A stretch of DNA of 64,000 bases from Thuidium tamariscinum (Eukaryota > Streptophyta > Bryopsida > Hypnales > Thuidiaceae). The translations under genes were made by a program, and so were the position numbers. Below the pieces are notes generated by a model. The model saw only the letters and a program-made list of their open reading frames with translations, was not told the origin of the DNA and searched no databases. The stretch is taken from the NCBI GenBank assembly GCA_947034885.2, contig OX344757.2, positions 23,740,001 to 23,804,000 of the forward strand. The letters are read 5' to 3'. Each line of letters starts with the position of its first letter. Within the stretch, counting starts at the first letter, position 1. Shown here one piece after another: positions 1 through 11,502 of the stretch.

Positions 1-570
1 TTCTTTGAGACTTTGCCCACATATTTGTAGTTCCACGTATTTTGAGCAATTTCAAACTAGGTCTCTAAAACTGAAGAATACAAGTCACAGTAAGCCATTT
101 CTGGCCATAACATGCAAAAGGGGTTAAGAATCGTCCCATTCAACGCACCTTACTCTGAACACGGGTAGGCACGGGACAATGACCATTTCCCAGTGGACAT
201 GTACACACATGTAATTTGAGTTGCAAGTACAAGGTTCTTTTTGGTTTCCTTTTTCCCTTTCCTTCAACGAGTAAAGAGGACACCCCACATATCTTTTTGC
301 AGCAAAAGGGGTCCATCCACCTTGAGTTATATGTGATTATGCAGACTTAAATTGAGAGCTTCGAGCTTGCAAGGCAAAACATACCAACTTAATTTATGAT
401 GCAGTTAGTAACTTAGTATTTATTTGTATGTTTTGGAAGAATGATGACCCTAAACCTGCTCCACAGGTTAATTTCATGACTTGCACTCCGATCATCAAAC
501 TAAGCTGCAAGTTTGGGTTTATCTCCATAAACTTGGAAATTCTGGATAACTAGATTAAGGGGGTCTGCTC
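1..570. other. AT-rich sequence, no gene seen
   Basis: Mixed AT-rich sequence with no open frame of note, no RNA gene signature and no terminal inverted repeat that I could pair. It leads into the TTAA-type repeat that starts near 575. Confidence 0.5.
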
Positions 571-574
571 TTGA

Positions 575-975
575 CCCCTGAATGCCCATGCCTTCTCAAG
601 TGTGTTTTGAGTTTTGATCATGAAAAAAAGAGCATGGGCTCATAGTTTTCACTAAGGAATAAAATTGTTTTTTCCTTCAAAATCCAACTGTGTAGATGTT
701 TTGGGAGCTTTTTTAGTGTGTTTGTTCCCTGATTTCAAGCACAAGATTGCATAGGGGTTGTGAGATTACAACAAGAGAAATTTGTATTTTCTTATTCTCA
801 CGGTGCTACCCTTCTCTACAATGTTTTATAAATTTGCACGTGATTTTTTTGCCTAATAAAATGAGGAAGTTTTGTTCTTCCACTCATAGACATACATGAC
901 TTTGAAGACTTCTTAGGAACAACAATATTTACTTTTTATAGTAAAAAGATAAAATTTTCAATAGTTAACCCTTTA
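575..975 (+). repeat. Partial copy of TTAA-type (piggyBac-like) element
   Basis: This stretch is collinear with the complete element at 52704-53505. It opens with CCCCTGAATGCCCATGCC (complete copy: CCCCTAAATGCCCAAGCC) and shares the following text 'TCAAGTGTGTTTTG', then 'TGTAGATGTTT', and closes with 'CAATAGTTAACCCTT'. The base group before the start is TTGA, which would be a mutated TTAA target site. The right terminal repeat is not recognisable here, and the ~1.9 kb element at 991-2888 begins just beyond the end of the similarity. It is a decayed, non-coding copy. Confidence 0.55.
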
Positions 976-990
976 GTGACTAGTCGACCC

Positions 991-2888
991 GGGTAGATCA
1001 CTCTTTGTATATTTCATACCCCCCCGTGCAGCGAGGGGGTATTTTTTGGGGGGCTATTTACCTCAAAGGCCCGAATAAATGGTCCCCTATGATTACATAA
1101 TTTGTAAAGATGTCCTATATTATGACATCCTATATTACTTATATTATGTAGGTGAGAGCTTTTTTTTCTAGGGTATTTTCTTTATAAGGAAAAAAAGTGA
1201 ATTGGGGAGAAAGTTAAAAGGAAGAAGGTAAGAGAGAGGACCAAGAAAATTTCCATAAAAAGTCAAGATATTTCCTTGGCTCAATATTCTTTTCCATTAT
1301 CACACCTTTTTTTGGTATACACAATTTTGTCAAGTGAACCAAAAACTAATGGCAATGTTACCACTTACAATACACAAAAATCCAGAAACTGAATGTACAA
1401 GAACTGCAATGCATGAAAACACAGTTCAACAATGCAAAAGAAGGAAACAATAGATTGACAAAAATTGCAATGCATTGAAAAAATAGAGAATGTAATCCAT
1501 GTGTTCAAAATAAGAATCAATCCACTAAAATGAACAAAAGGCACTGTCTTTCACATGCCATAGAAGAATGGTTCACAAATACAATTCAATGTCACGAAAA
1601 AAAAAAAAAACTAAAAAAACAACATGTGTTTAGAATAGGTCATTCACAAATGCTCAAGAAATGCTAAGATACACTAGTACACTACTACCTCATCAAAAAT
1701 AGTTCATGCATTCATATGTACTGAATGTCCCAAAACTGGCCTCCTATCTCAGTAATGGTGTTATCCAAACACTAAAATTGCTCGTGCTGCCACCAACACG
1801 GGAGACTATATACTTTCTTGACCACCCTGATTTCAGGCACCTTTGTAGCTCAATGAGCTCTTCTGTGCCCAACTCAGCAAATGAACATGAACTAAGGCGA
1901 GGTGCTGATAAGGCAAAATAATTCTTCACAAATGCACTCAACCGAACGCACTTGACCAAAGATTCAGATAATAATAATAATATTAATATGATAGTTTAGA
2001 CATTCAGTCCCCAGACCACGCTTGCAGTTTATCTTCCACTTTGCTCAGGATGCCCACTCTCAGTTTACTCCCAGTCTCTCCCGACGCCTCTCCGTCCCTG
2101 GCCTGCCGATGTCAGACTCTCGCTCCGCGCTCCCTGCGAGGAAGCTCCTTCTCCGCTGGCCCGCCCGATCAGCCTTCGCTCGCCGGTCCGCCCAGTGCTC
2201 TCCCACCGCGCCTCCGAGTCCGCCGCGCCTCCCAGGAAGCTCCTCGCCTCTGTCCACTCTCCTCCCGAGATCTCGCCTCGATGTCAGCCCAGCCTTCTCT
2301 TCGATGCCCTCCCCGGTCTGCCGCGCCTGATCAGTCTGCCAGTCCGCCCGACGCCCTTGGCCCGCTCACTCCGAATTACTCGGTCCCCTTTCCGCAGCTC
2401 CTCATCCTCTCGTTCTCCGGTCAGTTCGCTGTCAGTCTCTCCCTGTTCTCTGATTCTCTCTCCTGGTTTTGGAGAAGAACCTGGTTCATAACTGCCAGTT
2501 GCAACTGATACACAAAATTAACTCAACCCGCTCAGTGCCATCTCCACCTGCAAAACCTAAGACCACCTGTAGCCAGCTACTAGCTCTACAGCCAGTTACT
2601 AACATCGTGTATTAATATTCTGACTACTTTGTACTCTATAGCCAGCTCTGAATACAACTGACCCTAATAAATGCAATTTTGAGGATCCTAATCTTTAGTT
2701 CTTAAATTACATGTAAAATTTTTTAATACTTTACATTTTTTAGTTACCTATTTTCCTTATAATGCATCTTTCACTTTGAAAGGCCCCTATTTTATTTGTA
2801 AGTCCCTTATAAATTTTACCTTCAAACAATAAAATCCATGCTATATTATGCCGCCCGTGGTTTTTAAAATGCGGGAAGTGATCTACCC
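991..2888. mobile_element. ~1.9 kb TIR element with direct-repeat flanks (hAT- or Mutator-like)
   Basis: The left end reads GGGTAGATCACT (991-1002) and the right end reads AGTGATCTACCC (2877-2888), an exact 12 bp terminal inverted repeat. The direct repeat CTAGTCGACC lies just outside both ends (980-989 and 2892-2901), which looks like an 8-10 bp target duplication with a few bases of slippage on the right. An 8-bp duplication with a TAGGG-like end would fit hAT; a 9-10 bp one would fit Mutator-like elements. I see no transposase, so it is non-autonomous. The centre (about 2030-2505) is strongly GC-rich, unlike the AT-rich arms, and may be captured host DNA. Confidence 0.5.
2030..2505. other. 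GC-rich, pyrimidine-rich island inside the TIR element
   Basis: About 475 bp of C- and T-rich sequence (repeated CTCCC, TCTCGC, CCGCCG words) in an otherwise AT-rich element. All three plus-strand frames stay open over much of it simply because C/T-rich DNA lacks stop codons. The frames are serine/proline/arginine-rich and show no recognisable domain. It resembles the 5' untranslated or promoter region of a host gene rather than an exon. Confidence 0.4.
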
Positions 2889-2905
2889 TAGCTAGTCGAC
2901 CACTT

Positions 2906-5900
2906 TTTGATCAATTTTGGGACTCTTGGTCTCATGCTATTAAAAATACATTTGACTACAAAAAAACTCAAAGAGTAATGTAATTAGAGTAGTAACATGT
3001 GCTTCAAACATAACCAATTTGAGGGAAATTAGAGCATTGATGAATTAGCTTTGAGGTTGCAAACTCAAATGGCCTGAACCTTCAAATGGAAAGTGTTCAA
3101 CAAAAATACAAAAAAAATATCAATCAAATTGTGAGATTTTTTTGTAACTTGATGTCTTGATAAGGCATGAGTATTTCTTTGTAATCTCCTCAATGCCCAA
3201 AGTAAACTTATACATTAGTATTTATGTACCACAAATTCTAAAGGGTGATTTAAGTCATTGATTTTTGAGAATTAAAGAAAACAACTCAAACTCTAACAAG
3301 GCTCTAGAAGTAAATATGGTTAAGAGGTATATTTCACTTTCTTCAATGTACCAAATCTGTACATTTTAGAAGAATATCCATTTTGATGACCATAGGTGAT
3401 CATTTTTGTGAACTTCAAAAATTTGTAACTAATTTCATGAAGCTTGAGAAAATATGAAACGACTTGGGTTAGATGGTTATTCTACTTGTCTTTTGAGGAA
3501 AATTTACTAAAAATTATTTAAAGATGTTTCGCCTCCCCAAAATTCAATTTTAGCACTTGAAAGATTGACTTATGAACCCCCTATTTTATTTAAAACAATT
3601 TGTACAGTTGGATGAGTTTGATTTTTTGTTAGGACCTTGAAGAATCTCCCTTATGAAAACACCTTGTATGGTTTGATCCAAGCCTACATCTTTAGAGTTG
3701 CCACTAAATTAATTTTCTTAAAAAAATACGCGTGCCCCCCAAATCAACTACAATCACTAAAGGGAATTAATCGTAGAAATTTGGACATGAATTCTTTAAT
3801 TTGTAAACGATCAACCAAGTTTAAGCGACCATCCCCAATTAAGCTGGAATTTGAAGTCCGCTATGTATGGTCAAGAAGGCAATCAGGAATTTTGGTTGTG
3901 GAGAATTTGAAGACGTTTAACACCTAAATGTTCAAGGCCTGTTTAGAGCCTCTAGTAATTTACTATAAGTTGAACATAAAGCCCACATTTTGATAAGTTA
4001 TATCCATTTTTTTGAATCGTAATCGTACAAATTCAAACCAGACATATTAGGAATCACATAGGATTATAGAAATAAAAAAAACACAACAATATCATTACAA
4101 GTTGAGAGATTATGACATTTAAACACAAGGATGTTAAAATTATGAAAAATTTCCAATTCACTTTTCACAAGCCAAACCTAAAAAGTTGATGACCAAAAGT
4201 ATACAAGGTTTAAGGGCCTATATGAATAACCCCAATCAATTTATGGCTTCTCAAAATCTACTCTACAAAAAATTTTAAACGATTTTTTAATGTGATTCTT
4301 TCTTCCAATCCTAGTGCATTTGAGGCCCATTTACTAAAATTGGCATATATCAAAATCATACAATTGTTTCTAAACTTAGTGTAAAAACACCTATTGTACT
4401 TTTATACACAAAAAGTTCACGACCTCAAAAAAATTTGTAGTGCAAAAAGAAATCAATTGTAGAGTTATTAAAGTTGACTAGTTTACAAGTAATCGCAAAG
4501 GTCCTTTTTCCAATTTTCAACAGCTACAATCCTTTAATCTACAGGATGAAGTGTACCAAAAGTTTCACCCATGTAATCAATTGAAAGTAGTGTACTTCAA
4601 ACTTACATGATTGAAAATGTGATTGCTTCTTTTCCTTTTAAATTTAAATATAAGGACCTAGAAGTGGTAATTTATGGCGGGTTTAGGAGACAACAAACTT
4701 ATATGTATTCAAGTATCATTTTTCATATGTTTGAGTTGGATGGATTTATTGATATAAGTTAATCTCTCATTGATTTCATGATTACAGATGAGATATAAAA
4801 TACAAAGACTTTGTTTTGAAGTCACTTTGTATGAGAAAAAAATAATATCCAGGGGTTATTCTGAACAATTCTTTATAGTTTTTGAAAAACAACAAATTCA
4901 TGAGGTTAAGGTGGCTTGCTAAAACATCCTTATTGATGGAGTGAATATAATTTAATCACGAAAACTGAAATGAAAATTTTTAATTATATTTTTTTATATG
5001 TTATATTCTATAATTAAAAATATTCGATTTATCCCATTTGGATTAAGTGATGAGAAATTTGTTGGTTCCTTATTCACAAACTCTCAAAGCATGTTCTTAA
5101 ATTAAACCTTTCCTTTCACTTTGAATGCTAATATTTTTTAATTTGTAAGATCGAACATCCTAATACTTTTATTACATGATTTGGAAAGAGTGTACTAGAA
5201 GGTCCTAAGATGCATGCGAGTGGAGATTTCCATGTTTTGAACTCAAATTTTAACAGAATGTACAAACGAGGAATATCTTTCATATGCACAAATATCATGA
5301 CATTTAAAAATGTGAGTCAAAAGTTATTGCATTTTAGACGTTTCTTCATAATTATTTGACCTTGTAAAGTACAGCCGCCTAGTTCTTTGCAGGGCCAAAA
5401 AAATGATTTTTGCCACTTCAAATTTCAATATCTTGTGATCTGCATGGTGGAAACTTCTAAAATATTTCTCACATATTTTTAAACTGGAGTACTTCAAGAT
5501 CCTATAGTTATATGTGTCAAAAAACGATATTTTCCAAAAATTTGGTACTTGTAGTAGAAATAGCATTTTCGGAGCATTTTTGGTGAGAACATAGTGAAAG
5601 AACTTTTTCCTTTAAAGTATTTTTAAATTTTTTCCTAGATGGATACTACAAAAAAAAGTAGTTTTGAGTGGTTAATGATAGAAAATGGTCTTTCAACTAT
5701 AGGGTTCAAAGTGAATTGTAATGTAGTTTTTCTTTACGTTTAGAAAATTTAAATGTTTAATGATAAAAATAAATAAATACCTCTTTTGTTCATATTTTTT
5801 CATAGATTCTTAACTCGATACTTCTATATGTTATTTATGAGGTTTAGTTGTAGAATACATGCATTTATTCCTTCAATTCTTGAGAGTCGAAACTAAAAAT

Positions 5901-6300
5901 ATAGGATAGATTCTTTGATGTGATAAAATGTAAATAAATAAAATTTAGGTAATCTTTAAATTAAAACAAAGGGTGGTACACAAAGGAGTTTAGCCATAGG
6001 GTTGCTTGTAATTATCATTCAGGGTCATTTTCACATGTCATAGGATACAATGATGAAGGCTGGTCGACATGACTCCTGTAAACATCTCCCTACTGTCTCT
6101 ACCATGTGTTTCTCCCCCCCGTCTTCCACCATTGTATTGTTTGAGTTCCACATGCACATAGAGCGTTGGGAGGGTCCCGTGAGGTCTCAAGATTCGTGGA
6201 ATTTTGACAGTGAGTGACCGTAATCCTCGACATGTGATTGTTTAATCTTGCAGTTTGTGGTTTGCACCCTTTTTAGAACCCCATCGTTTAATCCCTTGTT
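2906..6300. other. AT-rich repeat-derived sequence, no gene seen
   Basis: No convincing coding region. Short open frames (for example 3637-3927 plus and 5324-5566 minus) have no domain signal and are typical of AT-rich chance frames. Positions about 4130-4340 match, in reverse complement and imperfectly, the stretch 40380-40620 (shared words include GTAGAGTAGATTTTGA and AGCCATAAATT), so part of this region is a dispersed repeat. Confidence 0.45.
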
Positions 6301-6330
6301 TTTTTTTTCCTGCAACTCAAGAAACAATAG

Positions 6331-6440
6331 AGGGAGCATCAAGCAGTTCGGGAAACAACAGTGGAAGCATCAACAGAAGAGGGAGCACTAAGCAACTCGG
6401 GAAACAACAGTGGGAGCATCGACAGTAAAAGGAGCATCAA
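6331..6440. repeat. Two-copy tandem repeat, ~49 bp unit
   Basis: The phrase GGGAGCATCAAGCAGTTCGG followed by GAAACAACAGTGG and AAGCATC recurs about 49 bp further on with a few substitutions. It lies directly upstream of the 290 bp tandem duplication. Confidence 0.6.
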
Positions 6441-6470
6441 GGGGGAGAAATCAGTGGCTGGCAGCGTAGA

Positions 6471-7048
6471 TCATTGCTGGTGAGTGTCGATGGATCGAAT
6501 GGACCCTTGTTTGTAAGTTGATGCTTATGAAGTTTGCATGTGATAGAAGTCCATGCTAGTTCTCGATCAATCCATGATGTATGGGAAGCCGAGGCCGTTG
6601 GCCAAGTTCGATGTAGCTAGTGCATGGGTGTAGCGACAATGAATCATCGTGGACTGATAGTGATCGTTATTCGGAGAGAGGGTGAGGGCGAGCAGGGCTT
6701 GTTCAACTCGGAGTGAGTGTAGCGGGGTGACTCTTAGATTCACGTTAGGATTTGAGTGGGTCATTGCTGGTAAGTGTCAGTGGATCAAATGGTGCCCTGT
6801 TTGTAAGTTCATACTTACAAAGTTCGTGATACAAGTCTATGCTAGTTCTCGATCAATCCATGACATTTGGGAAGCCAAGGCCATCGGCCAAGTCGATGTA
6901 GCTAATGCATGGGTGCAGTGACAATGAATCATCGTGAATTAATAGTGATTGTTAATCGGAGAAAGGGTGAGGGCGGGTAGGGCTTGCTCAAGTTAGGAGT
7001 GAGTGCGACTGAGTGACTCCTAGATGCACGCTAAGATTTGAGTAGGGC
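6471..7048. repeat. 290 bp tandem duplication
   Basis: Two head-to-tail units start at 6471 and 6761, each opening with TCATTGCTGG and closing in ...GGATTTGAGTGGG or ...AGATTTGAGTAGGG. Shared internal words include GCTAGTTCTCGATCAATCCA, GAAGCC(G/A)AGGCC and GACAATGAATCATCGTG. The units differ at scattered sites by roughly a tenth, so the duplication is not recent. GC content is higher than in the flanks. The open frames 6567-6764 (minus) and 6682-6921 (plus) have no domain signal. Confidence 0.75.
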
Positions 7049-7049
7049 C

Positions 7050-8018
7050 AAAATGCCAAATTAAGAAACGAGAGCAAATGAGCTCTGGAATGTAGAGTTT
7101 TTTTACAAATGTTTAGATGACCTGTGAAGGCTCTAGTTTCGAGATCTTGGAGCACAAGGCATGTTGGATGCTCCTTGGGTGTTTGTTTGGTAGTGTTCAC
7201 TTTATCGATCTCCGAGCTCTTCGGTTTGTTTGATTCGAAGACATGCATGGGAAGGAATACGTGGTAGCTTCTCCAATGAGAGTTGTACTGACAATATTGC
7301 CCGAGTGTTATGAACTTGAATGGGAAAATTAAGTGCCTCATACGTAAACTCTTTGAACGTACTGTTCATTGCCGTTCTTACTGTCCTATCTCCCTCCGCA
7401 TTATGCTGGCATTGTTGTGTGCTTCGGAGTTCAGATAAGCTCCTAATCCACGATTAGTTGCATAATTATTTCTTCTCCCTAAAAATAATCAAATGATAGT
7501 GTAAGACCAAAGAAATCAAGTCAAATATTAACTAGTTAGATGGCTTCAAATGTCAAGACACTTAGTCAGGTTCTTACTTTCAAATTTGCATCATTGTTTC
7601 CACACCCATGATTGCAATATATATTAGTGGTGTTACAAAAACATAAAGCTAAGATAAGTATCATCTCACAGCCTAAATTGAGTTTATTAGTACATTAAGC
7701 AACATTAGGTTCAACCAAATATGACTTTTGCGCGATATATATGCATCATTCACTTCCGTCTACTGATTTTCTCAAAGACTTATCATTGTTCTTTCTAGTC
7801 AGCAATACTTGCTAAGGTCAATGGTGTGCATCTCTCACGTAAACCATGTGTTCTATTATTTTGCAAACTTATTCACATATTTTGCTAGACTTGCCTGATT
7901 GAGCAACACTTCTTTTCATTTGCAATCATGTTCAAAGGTACCAAATCTTCTCAATGTTGACTTGAAGTCGATGGAGAAGTACTCTCTGTATGTCAACTTG
8001 TTCTCTTGGGTTTCATTT
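7050..8018. other. No supported gene
   Basis: A minus-strand open frame of 117 codons ends at 6988 and starts at 7341. It overlaps the tandem repeat, has no motif I recognise, and is probably not a gene. The rest is AT-rich sequence leading to the first foldback MITE. Confidence 0.4.
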
Positions 8019-8215
8019 CACTATAAGAAACCTATATTTTAGATGACAAATTTTAGGTGACATCCAATGATGCAACCCATGTTTTTATATCCAAACTAAT
8101 GTCCGCCATAACATCAAGATGTTATGGCGGACATTAGTTTGGACATAAAAACATGGGTTGCATCATTGGATGTCACCTAAAATTCGTCATCTAAAACACA
8201 AGTTTTTTTATAGTG
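8019..8215. mobile_element. CACTA-type foldback MITE, copy 1
   Basis: A 197 bp element that is one long hairpin. It begins CACTATAAGAAACC and ends TTTTTTATAGTG, and its two halves are near-perfect reverse complements meeting at CATAACATC-AA-GATGTTATG. The flanking 3-bp duplication is TTT on both sides. The CACTA ends with 3-bp target duplications are the hallmark of the CACTA (En/Spm) superfamily. It has no coding capacity. Confidence 0.9.
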
Positions 8216-8263
8216 TTTGTTGGTGAAGTCCACCTTGTAGGGGATGACAAGGTCCAAGGTTGA

Positions 8264-9457
8264 ATGGCAGGTGTTTGTCCCACGGTATATCATCCTTTGC
8301 TGAGATACATACTAACATTAAAGACATGACTTATTTTTGGTCACACAGGTTGGGGCAAGACACACCAGGGTTCAAAAGGCAAGGAGGCCTCCAAAAGACA
8401 TGAAAAGGAGTCCAAAAAGAAGAAAAAACAGGAGAGCATCCAAGATGCGTATTACCGAATCGATGGAAGCTCGTCGACATACATCTACAAGACGAAGAGG
8501 GATGATACAGACTACGAGAAGGGGTTTGTCTTGGATGAAGTTCCGAGCGACTACCTCCGACTAGATCACGGAAGGATGGACATTCAAGATGAGGATACGG
8601 GGGAGATCATCCTAATGGTACAATTCACTCAGTTCAGTGACATGGGAGAGCAAGAGCGCGAGAAGTTTGAGGAGTTGGCTAAAGCATTCTTCCATTTATC
8701 TTGACAAAGTGAACCGATCAAGAATAACGGTGCACACCAAGGTGGGGATGGCAAGATGTATGCCATGGAATAAAGAAGCAACTACAACGGGAGGGGGATT
8801 GGGAGATACTACCCTTCCGCATCTACGCAGAGGTCCTCGGCATCTCTTACGGATTGGGAGGAGGATCAAACGGAGACAGTGCCATGGATCGGTGATTTAT
8901 ACTGCAGGCGTTTCAAAGACATGACATCCACAATCTTCAAAGGGGTGTGTCAGACAGCAGCAGCAGCAGGGGTTCCGGACATCACTCAAACGGAGTTCAC
9001 AGATTGGGAGGCGGTAGACAAGGTCTTTGCAAGCAACCTGACGTACACCTTGGATAACTTCTCCAACTCAGTGCACACAGATAATGATCATAACATGTAC
9101 TACTATGGTATGTGGATTCCAATGTCTGAGGAAATTGGGGAGTTGCTCGTTCGTGAGGAAGGCGAGGACGACAGCAAATGCATTGGAGGGGAATTCGTGG
9201 TGCCCTCTTACAATGCGATGGTAAATCAGATGAACTTCGACGGCGTAGTAGAGATTATTTGGAGGGGTCGACACGATTTTCATGCCACGATGAGATCAGA
9301 GAACATCCTCCACGAATTCACGAGACTTGGGAGCTCTGTGCAAATCAACAACATATTGATTTCAAGACTGTGGGGTCTCATCAACCGTGGAGAAAGCTCC
9401 ATGGTGAGAGGAATTGAGGGGATCATGGATGACATGCGAGGAAAAGGGCGTGTTTAG
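8264..9457 (+). pseudogene. TET-like 2OG-Fe(II) dioxygenase gene with two in-frame stops
   Basis: The predicted protein resembles the TET/JBP-like 2-oxoglutarate, Fe(II)-dependent oxygenases common in fungi, some of which oxidise 5-methylcytosine. The start is ATG at 8264: a 7-nt exon (ATGGCAG), an intron 8271-8348 (GT...CACACAG), then one frame from 8349 to TAG at 9457, 393 codons in all. Order seen: a lysine-rich tail (KESKKKKKQE), a region with YYRIDGSS, then GKMYAM and GRYYP. The oxygenase core follows: HTDND (HxD iron ligands), GGEFVVP, DGVVEIIWRGRHDFH (distal histidine) and FTRLGSSVQIN (the arginine expected to bind 2-oxoglutarate). Two stops interrupt this frame: TGA at 8702, where CGA would give arginine, and TAA shortly after GKMYAME near 8771. 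Everything else stays in frame, so inactivation looks recent. It sits between two CACTA foldback MITEs. The family call rests on remembered motif patterns; substrate is unknown. Confidence 0.65.
8271..8348 (+). other. Predicted 78 nt intron after a 7 nt coding exon
   Basis: Donor CAG|GTGTTT and acceptor CACACAG|GT. Splicing joins ATGGCAG to GTTGGGGC and gives MAGWGKTHQG in the same frame as the downstream oxygenase. Without it, that frame has no nearby ATG. This is a prediction from sequence only. Confidence 0.5.
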
Positions 9458-9591
9458 TAAAGCTTTCATAGGCTATGTTCTCTTGTTGAAGACTTTTCTT
9501 AGCCTCCACTACTTTTTTGTTGTTAAAAAACTTTTATTCGGCGTACTATATGATGTTATTCTCAACTTTATATAATAATATATGTATATGT

Positions 9592-9898
<307 letters not shown>

Positions 9899-9899
9899 T

Positions 9900-11502
9900 A
9901 TACTAGTGTGTGTATTCAATGTCATTCATGCTGTGTTATATGATTTATTTATTTTTGTACAAGTAAAGTATTATATAAATGCTAGGGTCCAGGGTTGGGT
10001 TTAGGGTTTAGGGATTGTGGTTTGTATTCTTTTTATCAAAGATTATGTTAAGTATTTTAGGAGATTGTCAAAGATTGTAATAACACAAAAATCCTAATGC
10101 AATTCACTGTGTGACAATTCAAATCCATTCAAACAAGTTTTGCTCAAAAAAATGATATCGATTTCGACAAGTTTTATCCAAAAAAATGATAATAATTTCC
10201 TTAGAAACGAATTAAGATAGAATTTGAAGATTTTCATTTGAAAATCAAAACAACAAAATATTGGTAGTGGCACCAGCGCTAGCAAATCTAACCATATAAA
10301 TGAAGCCTAAACCTCAAAATTCACACTTTCATTTTATGTGTATCAAGTTCAAAATGTTCTTTCAAATAGTAGTTTATAATGGTTTTTCCTAAGTGGTCAA
10401 TTCTAAAGATGAGTCGGAACATGCAAGGATTAAAGATTTTAACCCCACGGTATGCTACCTAAACTTGCTTTTTTACCTTAAATGCATATATTTTGGAATT
10501 TGGGCAAATAAGAATTCTAGATTTTTTTAGACCCATTTTCATACTAGTTGGGTGTAAGATCCTATGGTCAATTGTAAAGAAATTTTTTTAACCTTTTGCT
10601 ATGGAATTAGAACTTCTTATTTTTTGTTTGGTTAAAAAAAGGGCCTTGGTCTGTCAAAAGTAAGGATTCATATTTTTTTTTAACTTTAAATTTTTTCACC
10701 CTAAAAATTCAAAACATCAGTTATTATGGGTTGATTCGTATGCATTGGAAAACACATGAACCATCAGAAGAAATTCTAGGTTTAGAGTGAGCTATGACTT
10801 CGCCAAGTCAGCAATGCAATTACATAAAGGAAGAAATTAAAAAAAAATTTAGTTGTCATCGAGTAGTTTCAGCAATAATTCAAAGTAAAGTATGATGATT
10901 TTGGACCTTTTCTTGTTAAAAATGGGTCTTGTAAGTAACTTTTTTTATTTTGGCAATAGTTAAATAACTGTAGTTTGAATTCTTTGTACCATGAGCTTTA
11001 TTTATAAAACTAATCCCTTACAATTCATTGTTTTATTACTTCAATAGACTTTGACAAATTTCAAGTGTCATTTTGACATTTTTGTGTACCATTTTGACAT
11101 AGAGGCTTAGTGGTAGAGGAAAAAAATGTGCCATTTTAACGGAATGTTGTGCCATTTTAACGGAATATCATGCCATTTTAATGGACTGTCGCCATTTTAA
11201 TGAAATTGACCATCAATATCTTTGTTGAAAAAACTTCCAACTAAAAAAAGTTGTGAAATCAAACAAGATTTCACCTCCAAGAATTATTTTATGACTTTGT
11301 ATCTTCCGTCAGGAGTTATGGACAAAATGTAGGGAGAGTGTTTGAAAATCTATCAAAAAAAATTGTTTATTGGTACCACTCTTTGAATTTTTCCCATAAC
11401 TTGTTATTAAAATTTCAAAATTACAAACGAATTTTAGGAGATTAAACTAAATTAAATTTCTCCACTTTTTTTGGTTTGAAGTTTTTCTAAAAACATGTTT
11501 TA
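9900..11502. other. AT-rich sequence, no gene; short telomere-like motif
   Basis: No supported gene. Near 9997-10012 there are two adjacent TTTAGGG units, too short for a true interstitial telomere array. From about 11221 the text (CTTCCAACTAAAAAAAGTTG, then TTATGGACAAAATG) resembles one arm of the foldback family described at 37076 and 47902. Confidence 0.45.
11136..11205. repeat. Short tandem repeat, ~21 bp unit
   Basis: Roughly four degenerate units of TGCCATTTTAACGGAATGT, with related CCATTTTGACAT units just upstream (11085-11105). Confidence 0.65.

Noticed and set aside
2022-2508. Overlapping Ser/Pro/Arg-rich open frames of 65-155 codons
   Set aside because: The DNA is C/T-rich and has few stops in any frame. 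No domain, consistent start or splice context supports coding.
6988-7341. 117-codon minus-strand frame as a gene
   Set aside because: It runs into the tandem duplication, has no motif and no supporting splice or promoter context.
9997-10012. TTTAGGG-like units here and CCCTAAA units near 12699 as interstitial telomeres
   Set aside because: Only about two units each, so they are not arrays. They are used only as a weak hint of plant origin.
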